A stretch of 46,222 bases of DNA from Actinomycetota bacterium (GCA_016781135.1 JADDQY010000109.1:1-46222), one strand, 5' to 3'; shown: positions 8,557-17,137, numbered from the stretch's first letter. Numbers and translations are program-made. The notes: generated by a model from the sequence alone, not told the origin.

Positions 8557-9558
8557 TCAGGCTCGGTCGGTGCCGGCCGGGGTGCGGTCGTGCTCCCCAC
8601 AGCCCACTGCCGGGGCCACCAGGTCAGACGAGGAGGGCTGGGTGCCAGCACTGAGCCGGGGCAGGGGCCTCGGCCGGGAGCGGGCCAGCCGGGCACGCAG
8701 GTCCAGGAGACGCGTGGCCATGGTGTCGGCTGGCAGGAACGCCAGGTAGCCGACGAGCATCATGAGGCTGAAGAAGCCGACCCGTATGGTCAAGGCAATG
8801 GACAGGTGCAAGACCACCCCGGCGGCCAGGACCCAAGGCCGGGCTCGGCTGTTCCATACCAGGGTGGCCAGGGCCAGCTCGACGGTGAGCGTTGCGTACG
8901 TCAAGACGTTGGTGACGGCCACCGAATCGGTGATCCACTCCGGTGCCTGCAAGCGAACCAGCTCGCCGGCTCGAAGGGCGTAGGACACGGCTGTGCCGTC
9001 GTTCCAGGTCGTGCCTCGCAACTTGGCCCATACCGTGAACCCGTAGAGGAGGCTCAGCTGCACTTGCATGAGACGCACGGCCACGGGTGCCCGCTCCGGG
9101 AACTCCCAGAAGCGCCTCGGTCCGAGCGTCCGCCAACGGTCGACCGACAGGGCCTCCCCCGCAGGAGCGAAGACGAAGTAGGCGCTGAAGACCCGCAGCA
9201 GGGTGTCACCGGCCTGGAAGACGAACGGGTCGCGCCAGTGGAACGAGACCAGGGCCAGGAAGGCCATCACCGCCGCCAAGCGGGTCTGGAAGCCGACGAC
9301 GAGACAGACCGCGGCAACGACTAGGAGCCAGCCCAGCAGCGACACCGCGAGGGGCGAGGACGAGAGATCGAGCAAGGACCAGCTCCAGACGGGCCGGGGG
9401 CGCTCGGAAACGATGCCCGACCCCGAGAAGAAGGTGGAGGCGTCCAGTAGCAAGGTCACCGACCATCCCAGCAGTACCGAACCGTAGGCGATGCGCACCA
9501 CGGCCAAGGTCGAGGTGGGCGTGGGGGCGAACCAGAAGCGGACCCACGCGGGCGGCAT
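8557..9558 (-). CDS. HTTM-domain membrane protein (vitamin K-dependent carboxylase-like), copy 1
   Basis: Its 333 residues have about eight hydrophobic segments. Family-like blocks include STLAVVRIAYGSVLLGWSV, TRLAAVMAFLALVSFHWRD, FSAYFVFAPAGEALSVDRW, LLYGFTVWAKLRGTTWNDG and RVGFFSLMMLVGYLAFLP. HTTM proteins share the membrane fold of gamma-glutamyl carboxylases, but most bacterial ones have no proven substrate. I take the Met at 9558, five bases after the stop of the DUF5819 gene; an in-frame start at 9618 would overlap that gene by 55 bases. The same gene pair occurs again, decayed, at 13879-15406. Its place within polysaccharide genes suggests a role in envelope or polymer modification, which is inference. 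Confidence 0.85.
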   Translation of the reverse strand: MPPAWVRFWFAPTPTSTLAVVRIAYGSVLLGWSVTLLLDASTFFSGSGIVSERPRPVWSWSLLDLSSSPLAVSLLGWLLVVAAVCLVVGFQTRLAAVMAFLALVSFHWRDPFVFQAGDTLLRVFSAYFVFAPAGEALSVDRWRTLGPRRFWEFPERAPVAVRLMQVQLSLLYGFTVWAKLRGTTWNDGTAVSYALRAGELVRLQAPEWITDSVAVTNVLTYATLTVELALATLVWNSRARPWVLAAGVVLHLSIALTIRVGFFSLMMLVGYLAFLPADTMATRLLDLRARLARSRPRPLPRLSAGTQPSSSDLVAPAVGCGEHDRTPAGTDRA

Positions 9559-9563
9559 CGACC

Positions 9564-10178
9564 TCACGTAGGGGTCTCCTCGGTCAGGTCCAGAGTGAAG
9601 AGGACCTCCTGCTGCCAACCACCGTCGGTCGATCCGCCACCGGGAGGAACGAGCTCTCGCCAGCGACGGACGAGCTCGACCCGGACCGGCTGGCGCTCAC
9701 CGTGATCCTGGCTCTGGGCCAACCACTCGGCGAAGCTGCGCCTGAACGCCTGGTTGGTGTCGTAGGAGAGGCGGATGGTGGCGGGAACCCACCGGTAGGT
9801 GCGGTACTGGTCGAAGAAGGGATCACCCCGTGGGGGCTGCCACTGCGCCGAGGTGCCGTCGGCGTAGTCGATTCGAGCGGTGACCTCGGTCGTGACCCGG
9901 GCCGGATCAGGGGCGTAGACGTTCCAGGCCTGGACCAGGCCGGTGACGTTGACAAGCCGCTCGACGACCGGCCGCACCCGGTCCCGGATGGCTGAGTCGG
10001 GCATGTTCCAGGCCACGAGCGCGCCGAGCAGCACCACCAGAAGCACGCTCACCAGCCACTGGCCGAGAGGACTGGTCGTGAGATGCGAAGGTGAGGACCG
10101 AAAAGGTCCCCGCGGGTCAGTTGGCCCCTCGTCCAGCGGCCGCCACCACCTGCCCCTCCCGGCGGACAGCTGCTGCAC
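9564..10178 (-). CDS. DUF5819-family membrane-anchored protein, copy 1
   Basis: Its 204 residues start at a GTG (10178) preceded by GGGAGGAG at 7 bases. One membrane segment (WLVSVLLVVLLGALVAWNM) comes after a charged N-terminus. An extracytoplasmic domain follows with QAWNVYAPDPARVTTEVTAR, DYADGTSAQWQPPRGDPFF, RTYRWVPATIRL, FAEWLAQSQDHGERQPVRVE and QQEVLFTLDL. The family is usually found next to HTTM proteins, as here. The fixed pairing in both copies of this window implies that the two products act together at the membrane. No catalytic residues are recognisable. An open frame extends upstream of the GTG to 10592, antisense to a glycosyltransferase, and is not used. Confidence 0.82.
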   Translation of the reverse strand: MQQLSAGRGRWWRPLDEGPTDPRGPFRSSPSHLTTSPLGQWLVSVLLVVLLGALVAWNMPDSAIRDRVRPVVERLVNVTGLVQAWNVYAPDPARVTTEVTARIDYADGTSAQWQPPRGDPFFDQYRTYRWVPATIRLSYDTNQAFRRSFAEWLAQSQDHGERQPVRVELVRRWRELVPPGGGSTDGGWQQEVLFTLDLTEETPT

Positions 10179-10232
10179 GATGTCGCTCCTCCCGTCCGGG
10201 CAGCCCCATCCCTGCTGGTAGAGGACATGGTA

Positions 10233-10298
10233 GCGACGCCCGGTCAAGCGACGGCCAGCTCCTCGGCGACGCCCGGTCAAGCGACGGCCAGCTCCTCG
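10233..10298. repeat. 33-bp perfect tandem duplication
   Basis: The 33-base unit beginning gcgacgcccggtcaagcgac occurs at 10233-10265 and 10266-10298. It covers the last codons and stop of the minus-strand glycosyltransferase gene (stop at 10277-10279), so the end of the gene is copied once more just beyond its own stop. Because the unit is 11 codons long, the frame is kept. Confidence 0.95.
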
Positions 10299-11371
10299 GC
10301 GACGATCGATCGGAGGCGCTCGACAAAACGCGGCTCGCCGAAGCGCTCGGCGTGGGCGCGGATTGCGGCCGGGTTCCAATGGCGAAGGGTGAGCTCGTCG
10401 AGGGCATCGGCCACTCGGGCGGGCTCGGGTTGATCGAAGAAGATACCGGTGAGGCCCTCCACCACGGTGTCGAGGAAGCCTCCCCAGCGAAGTGCCACAG
10501 TCGGCTTGCCGAAGGCGGCCGCCTCGAGGGGTGCCAGGCCGTAATCCTCGTAGGCGGAGGTGACGAGTCCCTGGCAGTTGGCGTAGAGCCAACGCAGCTG
10601 TGGCTCACTCGCGACGCCGAGCAGGCGAATCGAAGGCCCCGCCAGCGCCTCGAGGCGACCGAGCTCGGGCCCGGTCCCCACCACCACGAGCCGCTGCTGC
10701 TTCCGGGCGGCCACTGCGGAGATGACCGTGTCGACGTGCTTGTAGGGCAGCAACCGTGAGACGCAGAGCAAGAAGCCGGGCTCGACGCCGTCGACCGCCT
10801 CTCGGGTGCCGTCGACGTCCACGGTCTGCGGGGGCGGCACGAGGGTCGCCTCGATACCGTAGATCTCGCCGATACGATCTCGCACGACCGTGGAGTTGGC
10901 CAGGTAACGCCCGGCCGTCGCCGCCGCCCTTCGGTCCCAGCTCTGCAACCAAGGGGTGACTGAGGCCAGCGTCGCTCGTGTCAGCCTCGACGAGGTGCGT
11001 AGGTAGTGGTCGCGCTGGTACAGCCAACGAGCGGGCGTATGGCAGTAGACGATCTTGACCCCGTCGGTGCTAAGGCCATGGGCCCATCCGCTCGAGCTGC
11101 AGACGACCACGTCGGCAGCAACATGCAGTCTCGAGAACGCCGGTGCCAGAACGGGGAGGGCCCGGCGGTGGTCGGTGCGGAGGAACGGAAAGCGGTCGAG
11201 CCCGAGCGTGCGCACATCGTGTCCCGAGAAGGCGGGGAAGGTGCGTTCAGGGGCGTACAGGGAGGTGTGCAGCGCTGCCTCTGGAAACGCGGTGAGCATG
11301 CTGAGGACGACTCGTTCGGCGCCACCCCGCTGCGTGAGGTAGTCATGGGCTAGAGCCACCTGCGCCGTCAT
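10277..11371 (-). CDS. GT4 glycosyltransferase
   Basis: Its 364 residues have a GT-B fold. The N-terminal domain contains VALAHDYLTQRGGAERVVLS (donor/acceptor loop with GGAE). The C-terminal half contains FLLCVSRLLPYKHVDTVISA, RLVVVGTGPELGRLE and ANCQGLVTSAYEDYGLAPLE, with the E-x7-E type motif of retaining GT4 enzymes, followed by GKPTVALRWGGFLDTVVEG. It resembles WbaZ-like mannosyl/rhamnosyl transferases that extend a lipid-linked repeat unit in the cytoplasm; the sugar is not predictable. It is divergent from the next glycosyltransferase with only 43 bases between starts. The tandem repeat at its 3' end is described separately. Confidence 0.88.
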   Translation of the reverse strand: MTAQVALAHDYLTQRGGAERVVLSMLTAFPEAALHTSLYAPERTFPAFSGHDVRTLGLDRFPFLRTDHRRALPVLAPAFSRLHVAADVVVCSSSGWAHGLSTDGVKIVYCHTPARWLYQRDHYLRTSSRLTRATLASVTPWLQSWDRRAAATAGRYLANSTVVRDRIGEIYGIEATLVPPPQTVDVDGTREAVDGVEPGFLLCVSRLLPYKHVDTVISAVAARKQQRLVVVGTGPELGRLEALAGPSIRLLGVASEPQLRWLYANCQGLVTSAYEDYGLAPLEAAAFGKPTVALRWGGFLDTVVEGLTGIFFDQPEPARVADALDELTLRHWNPAAIRAHAERFGEPRFVERLRSIVAEELAVA

Positions 11372-11414
11372 GGGCGCCCCAGGGTAGGGGTGGCGGGGAC
11401 CGTAGACTGCACGC

Positions 11415-12476
11415 GTGGGGGACCTGCGTGTGGCCGTGGTGGCCCTCGAGTGGCCGTCGCTGGGTCAAGGTGCCGGCGGTGAGGGGCGCTACGCCCGGCG
11501 CCTGTGCGCGGCACTGTCGACCCACGTCGAGCTCACCGTGATCACCGGTCCCGACCCTGTGCCCGTGGATGGTGTCGAGCTGGTCCCGGTCGCCCTCTCG
11601 CCCGCCAGACGGTTCGACCGCTACTATCGAGCACCCTTCCGGGCCGCTCACACCGTTCGTGGCCTCGCTCCCGATGTCGTCCACTCCCACCAGGACGACT
11701 GGCCCCTGGCGCTGGACCCCTCCTGGGCAGTCCCCATGGTCCGCACCTACCACGGCCGCAAGATGGCGGAGGCCAGGACCAGCCGCCCGATCCGCCGGGT
11801 CAACCACTATGCCCTGGCCGGCCTGGAGGTGTCCTGTCGCCGTCGCTACTCGGTCGCGGTCGGAGTGGGCCCCGACAGTGCGAGGGCCTTCCGTTGCGAG
11901 CACCTGATACCTCCGGTCTTCCTCGTCGGCGAGGCAGCACCAATCAGGAGGAGGAGGAAGGCACCGGAGCCCCTCGCCGTGTTCGTGGGGGCCTTCCACA
12001 CCCGCAAACGGGGGGACATGGCGTTGCAAGCCGCTACGCGTGCACGGCAAGCTGTCCCCGATTTGCGCTTCGCGGTGATCGGCCCCCCCGGGGACCGGCC
12101 GAGGTACCCCGACTGGGTGGAGTTCCACGCCACGCCGAGCGACGAGGAGGTCCGGGCCCTCATCGGCGAGGCCTGGGTCCTCCTGGCCCCATCGGCCTAC
12201 GAGGGGTTCGGCATCCCCGCCTGGGAGGCCATGGTGGAGGGCACGGCGGTCCTCGCCACTGCCAACCCTGGCATCGACTTCCTCTCCAGCGGAGGTGCCT
12301 GTTGCACCATTGCCGAGCCCAGTGAGCTGGGAGAGGCCCTCGTTCGTCTTGTGCTGTGCGAGCCTGCTCGAGCGGCGCAGGTCGAGCGGGCTGGGGCCAG
12401 GGCCCAGGAGGTGGCCGAGCTCGGCCGACCTGAGCGCTACCTGGCCCTCTTCCGTGCCGTAGCCCAGTCATCGTGA
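11415..12476 (+). CDS. GT4 glycosyltransferase
   Basis: Its 353 residues start at a GTG (11415). The N-terminus GDLRVAVVALEWPSLGQGAG and GGEGRYARRLCAAL carries the Gly-rich loop. The C-terminal domain shows LAVFVGAFHTRKRGDMALQA, LRFAVIGPPGDRPRYPDW and VLLAPSAYEGFGIPAWEAMV, the GT4 E..GF..E nucleotide-sugar motif, then GTAVLATANPGIDFL. It probably adds one sugar of the repeat unit on the cytoplasmic side. Its stop overlaps the start of the O-antigen-ligase-like gene, so the two are translationally coupled. Confidence 0.88.
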   Translation: MGDLRVAVVALEWPSLGQGAGGEGRYARRLCAALSTHVELTVITGPDPVPVDGVELVPVALSPARRFDRYYRAPFRAAHTVRGLAPDVVHSHQDDWPLALDPSWAVPMVRTYHGRKMAEARTSRPIRRVNHYALAGLEVSCRRRYSVAVGVGPDSARAFRCEHLIPPVFLVGEAAPIRRRRKAPEPLAVFVGAFHTRKRGDMALQAATRARQAVPDLRFAVIGPPGDRPRYPDWVEFHATPSDEEVRALIGEAWVLLAPSAYEGFGIPAWEAMVEGTAVLATANPGIDFLSSGGACCTIAEPSELGEALVRLVLCEPARAAQVERAGARAQEVAELGRPERYLALFRAVAQSS

Positions 12477-13834
12477 TGCGCTCGGGCCACCGGGACTGGG
12501 CGAGCATCGTGCCGGTGGCGGCCGCCACCCTCGCTGTGGGCCTCGGCATCGTGCTGCCCACCATCACCAGCTCTTTCCCGGTGCGCGATCTCTCGCTCTT
12601 CCTCCTGGCGGCGACGGCGACCGCCCTCGCCTCCGCCCGACCGTCGCTCTCGATCGTGGCCGTTGTGGCCACCTTCGTCTTCTCTGCATGGGTGCGGAGG
12701 GTGCTGCCCGCGATCGACCCCAGCGCCGACCTGTCCGCCATCACCCCCTTCATCGTCGCCCTCCCCCTTGGCCTTCAGGGCGTGAAGGCATCCAAGCCGG
12801 TAGGCGTCACACTGCTCGTCACGTGGGTGACCCTGCGCGCCCTCATCTCGTTCGACCTTCCCCTGGTCGGCCTGGCTGGCTGGCTGAACCTTTCGGTACC
12901 CCTGCTCGCCGCCGTCGGGATCGCTCGCATCCCGTCGGGCCTCTCGACCTTCGCCCGGGCCGTCGTCATCTGCGGCTCGGTCGCCGCCACCTACGGCATC
13001 GTTCAGTACTTTGTTCCCTTCTCCTGGGACGTTGAGTGGTTGCTGCGATCCGGCCTCGAGAGCGCCGGCCAAGCGGGCGAGGTCGACTTCCGTCCCTTCG
13101 CCACCCTTCCCGCTCCGGGGACGGGGGCTGTCGTCGGGGCAGTGGTGATCCTCATCATGGTCTTCCGAAGTGACCTCGTGTCCCCCTCGAGGCTGGTGTG
13201 GGCGTGGGCGCTCGGGTCCGCGGGCATCTTCGTCCTGCTGACCCAGGTGCGAAGCGTGTGGCTGGCGCTCCTGGCTGCCCTCATCGTCGGCTCGATCGCG
13301 GCGCGGGGACGGCCGGCCCGCCAACTCCTCCCCCTCGGAGCCTTCATGGTGGCGGCCGTGCTCATCCTCCCGCCCGGTGAGATCATCGTCGACCGGATCG
13401 AGACCCTCAACAACCTGAACGACGACGTCAGTTACCAGGCCCGCCTCGATCTCCTGTCCCAGACGGGAGCTCTGATCTCGCCACTCGGAAGCGGCGTGGG
13501 AACGCTGTCGGCCGGGAGCCGAGTCCGAAACGACGCCAGCATCGACAACGGCTACCTGATCATCCTCGGTGAGCTCGGGGTCCTGGGTGCCATCTTGCTG
13601 GTCACCGTCCTCGTCCTGCTGACCAGGCGCTCTCGCCCCTCGGAGTGGCCCTTCCTGATCTTCCTCCTCCTGACCAGCGCCAGCGGGTTCACGTTCGGGA
13701 ATTTCGCCGGCCTGCTCCTCTGGTCGCTCGCGGGCCTTGGCCGCCCCGATGATGCCGAGGATGGGAACCCGCAGCTGGGCCGGGTGCTCGAAGCACCACG
13801 AGTCGGGCCGAACTCGAAGGCCGGCTCGGCCTAA
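12473..13834 (+). CDS. O-antigen ligase / polymerase-like membrane protein (Wzy/WaaL superfamily)
   Basis: Its 453 residues have about eleven hydrophobic segments across the whole length and a larger periplasmic loop (about 300-370) holding DRIETLNNLNDDVSYQARL and SPLGSGVGTLSAGSRV, typical of the O-antigen ligase domain where an Arg and a His/Asp-rich loop act. LTQVRSVWLALLAAL precedes it. The start may be GTG 12473 or ATG 12476; the GTGA overlap with the preceding glycosyltransferase favours coupled translation. Such proteins polymerise or ligate lipid-linked oligosaccharides. No flippase (Wzx) is visible in the window. Next comes the convergent decayed HTTM copy. Confidence 0.8.
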   Translation: MMRSGHRDWASIVPVAAATLAVGLGIVLPTITSSFPVRDLSLFLLAATATALASARPSLSIVAVVATFVFSAWVRRVLPAIDPSADLSAITPFIVALPLGLQGVKASKPVGVTLLVTWVTLRALISFDLPLVGLAGWLNLSVPLLAAVGIARIPSGLSTFARAVVICGSVAATYGIVQYFVPFSWDVEWLLRSGLESAGQAGEVDFRPFATLPAPGTGAVVGAVVILIMVFRSDLVSPSRLVWAWALGSAGIFVLLTQVRSVWLALLAALIVGSIAARGRPARQLLPLGAFMVAAVLILPPGEIIVDRIETLNNLNDDVSYQARLDLLSQTGALISPLGSGVGTLSAGSRVRNDASIDNGYLIILGELGVLGAILLVTVLVLLTRRSRPSEWPFLIFLLLTSASGFTFGNFAGLLLWSLAGLGRPDDAEDGNPQLGRVLEAPRVGPNSKAGSA

Positions 13835-13878
13835 CCGACCGGCTCTTGAGCCTGGCCTGACGCCTGGCCCGGATCAGC

Positions 13879-14787
13879 CTACGAGACGGGCTGCCGGTCT
13901 CGACCCAAGGCCAGCAGCCACGTGCTCACTCGCTCCGGTTCAAGCCAGGCCAGGTAGTACAGGAACATGGTGAGGCTGAAGAAGCCGACCCTCATCGTGA
14001 CGATGAGGAGGTGGAAGGCTACGCCGGCGAGACGGACTCAGGGCCGGGCCCGGCGGTTCCAGATCAGGACACCCAACCCCCGTTCGAGAGCGAGCGTCCC
14101 GTAGGTGGCCAGGTTCGAGAGCACCAGCGACTCGGTGATCTGGGCCGGCAACTCGAGGCGAACCAGCTCGCCGATGCGCGAGGGCATAGGAGACGGCCGT
14201 GCCGTCGTTCCAGGTCGTGCCCCGCACCTTGGTCCACACGCTCGAGAGGTAGATGACGCTGAGCTGGACCTGGATGAGGCGAAGGGCCTCACGGGGACCG
14301 ATGAGGGAACTCCCAGAAGGGTCGCTCGGCAGCGCCGCCAGCGGTCGATCGAGAGGGCGGCGCCGGCGGGTGCGAAGATGAAGTAGAAGCTGAACACCCG
14401 CAGCGCCATGTCCCCCGCCTGGAAGCCCAGGGTTGCGTCGATGCAGGGAGATCACCAAGGCCAGCACCGCAGCCAGACGGGTGTGAAAGCCGAGGACCAG
14501 GCACGCGGCTGCGACAACGAGGAGCCAGAAGAGGGCAAGCGTGAATCGGTCCGAAGGATGCTGTCGACCGGCGACCAGGCCCAGGGGATGTCGGGACCCC
14601 GGGGAAGAATGCCGGAGGTCGAAAAGAACGATGACAGTTCGGAGGCCAGCATCAAGGCCCAGGATAGGAGTAGCAGTCCGTAGGCGACGCGCACCACCGC
14701 TAGGGCCGAGGTCGGTTCGGGGCTGAGCCAGAAGCCATCCCAGGCTCGCAGCAGGGCGTCCGCCCTCTCCCGCACCAGAGTCTTCAT
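13879..14787 (-). pseudogene. HTTM-domain protein, copy 2, multiply broken
   Basis: The ATG at 14787 opens MKTLVRERADALLRAWDGFW and SALAVVRVAYGLLLLSWALM, matching copy 1. The sense then jumps between frames at least five times: WLLVVAAACLVLGFHTRLAA, VFSFYFIFAPAGAALSIDRW, VIYLSSVWTKVRGTTWNDG, IGELVRLELPAQITESLVLS. At 14038-14040 a TGA replaces the Trp that copy 1 has in RARPWV, after which the same frame continues LLIVTMRVGFFSLTMFLYYL to a TAG at 13879. With a nonsense codon plus several shifts this cannot make a full protein. It overlaps the stop of its DUF5819 partner by four bases (ATGA). Confidence 0.8.
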
Positions 14788-15406
14788 CGGTCGCCCCCAT
14801 CGAGGAGGTGGACGTAGAAGACGAACTCCTCCCAGGGAAGCGTCGGAAGATCACTCCCAGGCGGCCGCGTGAGTCGCCGGCCTCGGAACAACTCGATGCG
14901 GACCGGCTGGCGGCCGTCATGGTCCTGGGTCCTCGCCAGCCACTCGGCAAACGGCTTCCACTGGTCCCGTGCTGCATCCTGGCGCAGGCGCGACGACTCG
15001 GCTGCCCAGTGGTAGGTCCGGTACTCGCACAACAGCGCACTGCCGCGAGGAGGCGCCCAGCGCTGCGTGCTCCCGTCGGAGTAGTCGATGTGCGCCACCA
15101 GCTCATCCGACTCCTCTTGGGGGTCGGGCGCGAACACGTTCCAGGCCCGGGGTGAACCCGGTGGCGTTTGAGGTAGCGCTCGACGACGGGCATCGCTGCG
15201 CTCTTGAGCCCGGACGAAGGAAGGTTCCCGATCACGAGGGCGCCAACCGTCAGGGCGAGGAAGGAGCGCAGCAGCCAGCGGCCACCCGAACTCCCCTCCA
15301 GGCGCTGCTGTAGCACGGCTCCGGGTTCCGTGGGCTCCGATCGCACAGCACCCGTCGCCGAACCAGCCGGCTGGTCGCCTGACACAGGGCCAGAGGCTAG
15401 ACACAT
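14784..15406 (-). pseudogene. DUF5819-family protein, copy 2, frameshifted
   Basis: The ATG at 15406 gives MCLASGPVSGD, a membrane segment WLLRSFLALTVGALVIGNLP and MPVVERYLK. A shift near 15160 is then needed to reach AWNVFAPDPQEESDELVAHI, DYSDGSTQRWAPPRGSALL, FAEWLARTQDHDGRQPVRIE and PWEEFVFYVHLLDGGDR, stop at 14784. The layout is the same as copy 1 at 9564-10178 and it is clearly homologous, but too diverged to be a recent duplication. A single indel is enough to explain the break. Divergent from the glycosyltransferase at 15480. Confidence 0.78.
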
Positions 15407-15479
15407 GGCCGGCAGGCTCGCGTCGTCTGGGCAAATGGGACGGATCCCAGCATGCCGGGGACTGAGGAGGTCGTGTGGG

Positions 15480-16637
15480 ATGGGCGATGAACGGCTGCGA
15501 GTCGTGTACCTCGGCCACTGCGCCCAACTGTCGGGGGCGGAACTGGCCCTCCTCCGGCTGCTCCCCGTCCTGCGCAACGTCGACGCCCACGTCCTGCTGG
15601 CCGAGGACGGCCCGCTGGTGGACAGGCTCCGCAAGGCCGGGATGCGCACGGAAGTCCTGCCCATGGCCGAGTCTGCGCGTGGCCTTTCCCGTCAGCGGGT
15701 TCGGCCCCGAGGTTTGTCGGCGGCAAGCATCCTGGCGTCAGCCCGCTACGTGCTACGACTCAACGAAGAGCTGCGACGCCTGGGCCCCGACTTGGTGCAC
15801 ACCAACACCCTCAAGGCTGCGCTGTACGGGGGTACGGCAGCGAGGATGGCCGGAGTACCGGTCGTCTGGCACCTGCACGACCGCATCGCCGAGGATTACC
15901 TCCCCGGACCAACCGCCCGCCTGGTGCGCTCGTTGGCCCGTCGACTTCCGGCCGGCATCATCGCCAACTCCCGGAGCACGCTCGAAAGCCTGCAGGCCGT
16001 GCCCGTCCCCACCGCGGTGATCCCGAGTCCCGTGAGCCCTCATTTTCGATCTCCGGAGCGGGGGGAACCAGCGACCGAGAGAGTGCTCGTGGTGGGAATG
16101 GTTGGTCGCCTCGCCCCTTGGAAGGGGCAACACATCTTCCTCGACGCCTTCTCCCGAGCCTTCCCGCCGGGTGAGGCCCGAGCGGTCCTGGTCGGTGCGC
16201 CCCTCTTCGGGGAAGAGTCCTACGAGGACGAGCTCCGTGCCTTGGCGGCGCGACTGGGCATCGCGGAGCGGTTGGAGATGACCGGCTTTCAAGAGGACGT
16301 CGCTGCCCAACTGCGCCGGTTCGACGTGCTGGTGCACGCCTCGGTCATCCCCGAGCCCTTTGGTCAGGTCGTGGTCGAGGGCATGGCCGCGGGTCTGCCC
16401 GTGGTGGCCACCGCCGCAGGCGGGCCTGCCGAGGTCATCAGCGACGGGGTGGACGGCTTGCTCGTGGCCCCCGGGGACGCCGAGGCGCTGGCCGCGGCCC
16501 TGCGCCGGCTGGGATACGACTCTGGCTTACGTGCGAGCCTGGGAGCCGCAGCTCGCCAACGGGCGACGGCCTACGCACCTGATGAGGTCGCCGGTCAGGT
16601 GCTCGCCTTCTACCGTCGGCTTGCAGTACGTCACTGA
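15480..16637 (+). CDS. GT4 glycosyltransferase
   Basis: Its 385 residues start at an ATG (15480) 9 bases after GAGGAGG; the frame is open further upstream but there it is antisense to the DUF5819 copy. The N-terminal domain has LRVVYLGHCAQLSGAELALL. The C-terminal domain has VGMVGRLAPWKGQHIFLDAF, ARAVLVGAPLFGEESYEDEL and SVIPEPFGQVVVEGMAAGLP, the E-x7-E nucleotide-sugar motif, and GPAEVISDGVDGLLVAPGD. It is a retaining transferase likely to extend the exopolysaccharide repeat unit. It ends the continuous polysaccharide region; the RiPP locus begins about 230 bases later. Confidence 0.9.
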   Translation: MGDERLRVVYLGHCAQLSGAELALLRLLPVLRNVDAHVLLAEDGPLVDRLRKAGMRTEVLPMAESARGLSRQRVRPRGLSAASILASARYVLRLNEELRRLGPDLVHTNTLKAALYGGTAARMAGVPVVWHLHDRIAEDYLPGPTARLVRSLARRLPAGIIANSRSTLESLQAVPVPTAVIPSPVSPHFRSPERGEPATERVLVVGMVGRLAPWKGQHIFLDAFSRAFPPGEARAVLVGAPLFGEESYEDELRALAARLGIAERLEMTGFQEDVAAQLRRFDVLVHASVIPEPFGQVVVEGMAAGLPVVATAAGGPAEVISDGVDGLLVAPGDAEALAAALRRLGYDSGLRASLGAAARQRATAYAPDEVAGQVLAFYRRLAVRH

Positions 16638-16865
16638 GCCGAGGACTACCAGTCGAGGGCCCATGCTCAACCGCCGCAGAACCACTCACAAGGCCAGGCG
16701 TCTCCCGGTCGCCCACGTCACGAGCTGGGTCACCGCCTGCACGACCCTGGCAGCACCGCTTTCCAGCGTTCGTCGAGCTCAATCAGGCGATGTAGATCAG
16801 GGGGATCAACCGCCTAACTTCACCGCTCGAGCGGGGGAGTGGCACGGCGCCATCCGACGGGGACC
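16638..16865. other. non-coding stretch between glycosyltransferase and RiPP locus
   Basis: No convincing gene is seen. A plus-strand frame opens MLNRRRTTHKARRLP at about 16663, but it has no recognisable domain and its amino-acid mix looks random. The stretch ends at the terminator of the minus-strand precursor gene. Confidence 0.5.
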
Positions 16866-16902
16866 ACCAAAAACGAAACAGCGGCCCTCTCGGGCCGCTG
16901 TT
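16865..16902 (-). terminator. rho-independent terminator of the RiPP precursor transcript
   Basis: Plus-strand 16877-16887 aacagcggccc and 16892-16902 gggccgctgtt form a perfect 11-bp stem with a 4-base loop. Read on the minus strand, the hairpin is followed by TTCGTTTTTGG, a U-rich tail. It lies about 100 bases beyond the stop of the precursor gene. No U run follows on the plus strand. Confidence 0.85.
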
Positions 16903-16999
16903 GGATCGATACCGGGCCTTCCGCCCCCTCCGTCATCATGACATGCGCAAGGAAAACGTCGTACGAGGGGAGGCAGAGATCCCTTCTCGAGTGTTGAGC

Positions 17000-17137
17000 T
17001 CAGCTGTTGCCGCCGCCGCCGCCGCCTCCGCCGCCGCCCGTCTCGTTGTCACCAGTCACGCTGACGCTGATGTCACCGAGGGTCAGTTCCTCGACCGAGC
17101 CGATCTGGGTCACGGTGGGCGCCTCGTACTTACGCAT
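17000..17137 (-). CDS. RiPP precursor with lasso-type leader and glycine-rich core
   Basis: This is a 45-residue peptide. The leader MRKYEAPTVTQIGSVEELTL fits the lasso leader rule YxxPxLxxxGxxxxxT (Tyr4, Pro7, Gly13, Thr19). The rule places cleavage after Leu20, so the core is GDISVSVTGDNETG, nine more glycines (a run of ten) and NS. Canonical lasso rings join Gly1 to an Asp/Glu at 7-9; here those positions are Val, Thr, Gly, and the acids are at 2, 10 and 12. I choose the ATG at 17137 because GAGG sits 8 bases upstream; the ATG at 17143 would leave only 2. It has its own promoter and terminator. The product may be an atypical lasso, or another modified peptide made by lasso-type enzymes. 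Confidence 0.85.
   Translation of the reverse strand: MRKYEAPTVTQIGSVEELTLGDISVSVTGDNETGGGGGGGGGGNS

Noticed and set aside
12437..13324. Minus-strand open frame opposite the ligase-like gene
   Set aside because: His/Asp/Gly-rich antisense translation of membrane segments, no start signal, no domain.
16663..16941. Small plus-strand frame MLNRRRTTHKARRLP after the glycosyltransferase
   Set aside because: No ribosome site or domain, and it runs through the terminator hairpin of the opposite strand.
17003..17040. GCC/GGC triplet run as a possible simple-sequence artefact
   Set aside because: It lies in frame in a peptide with a canonical leader, promoter, ribosome site and terminator, so it is coding.
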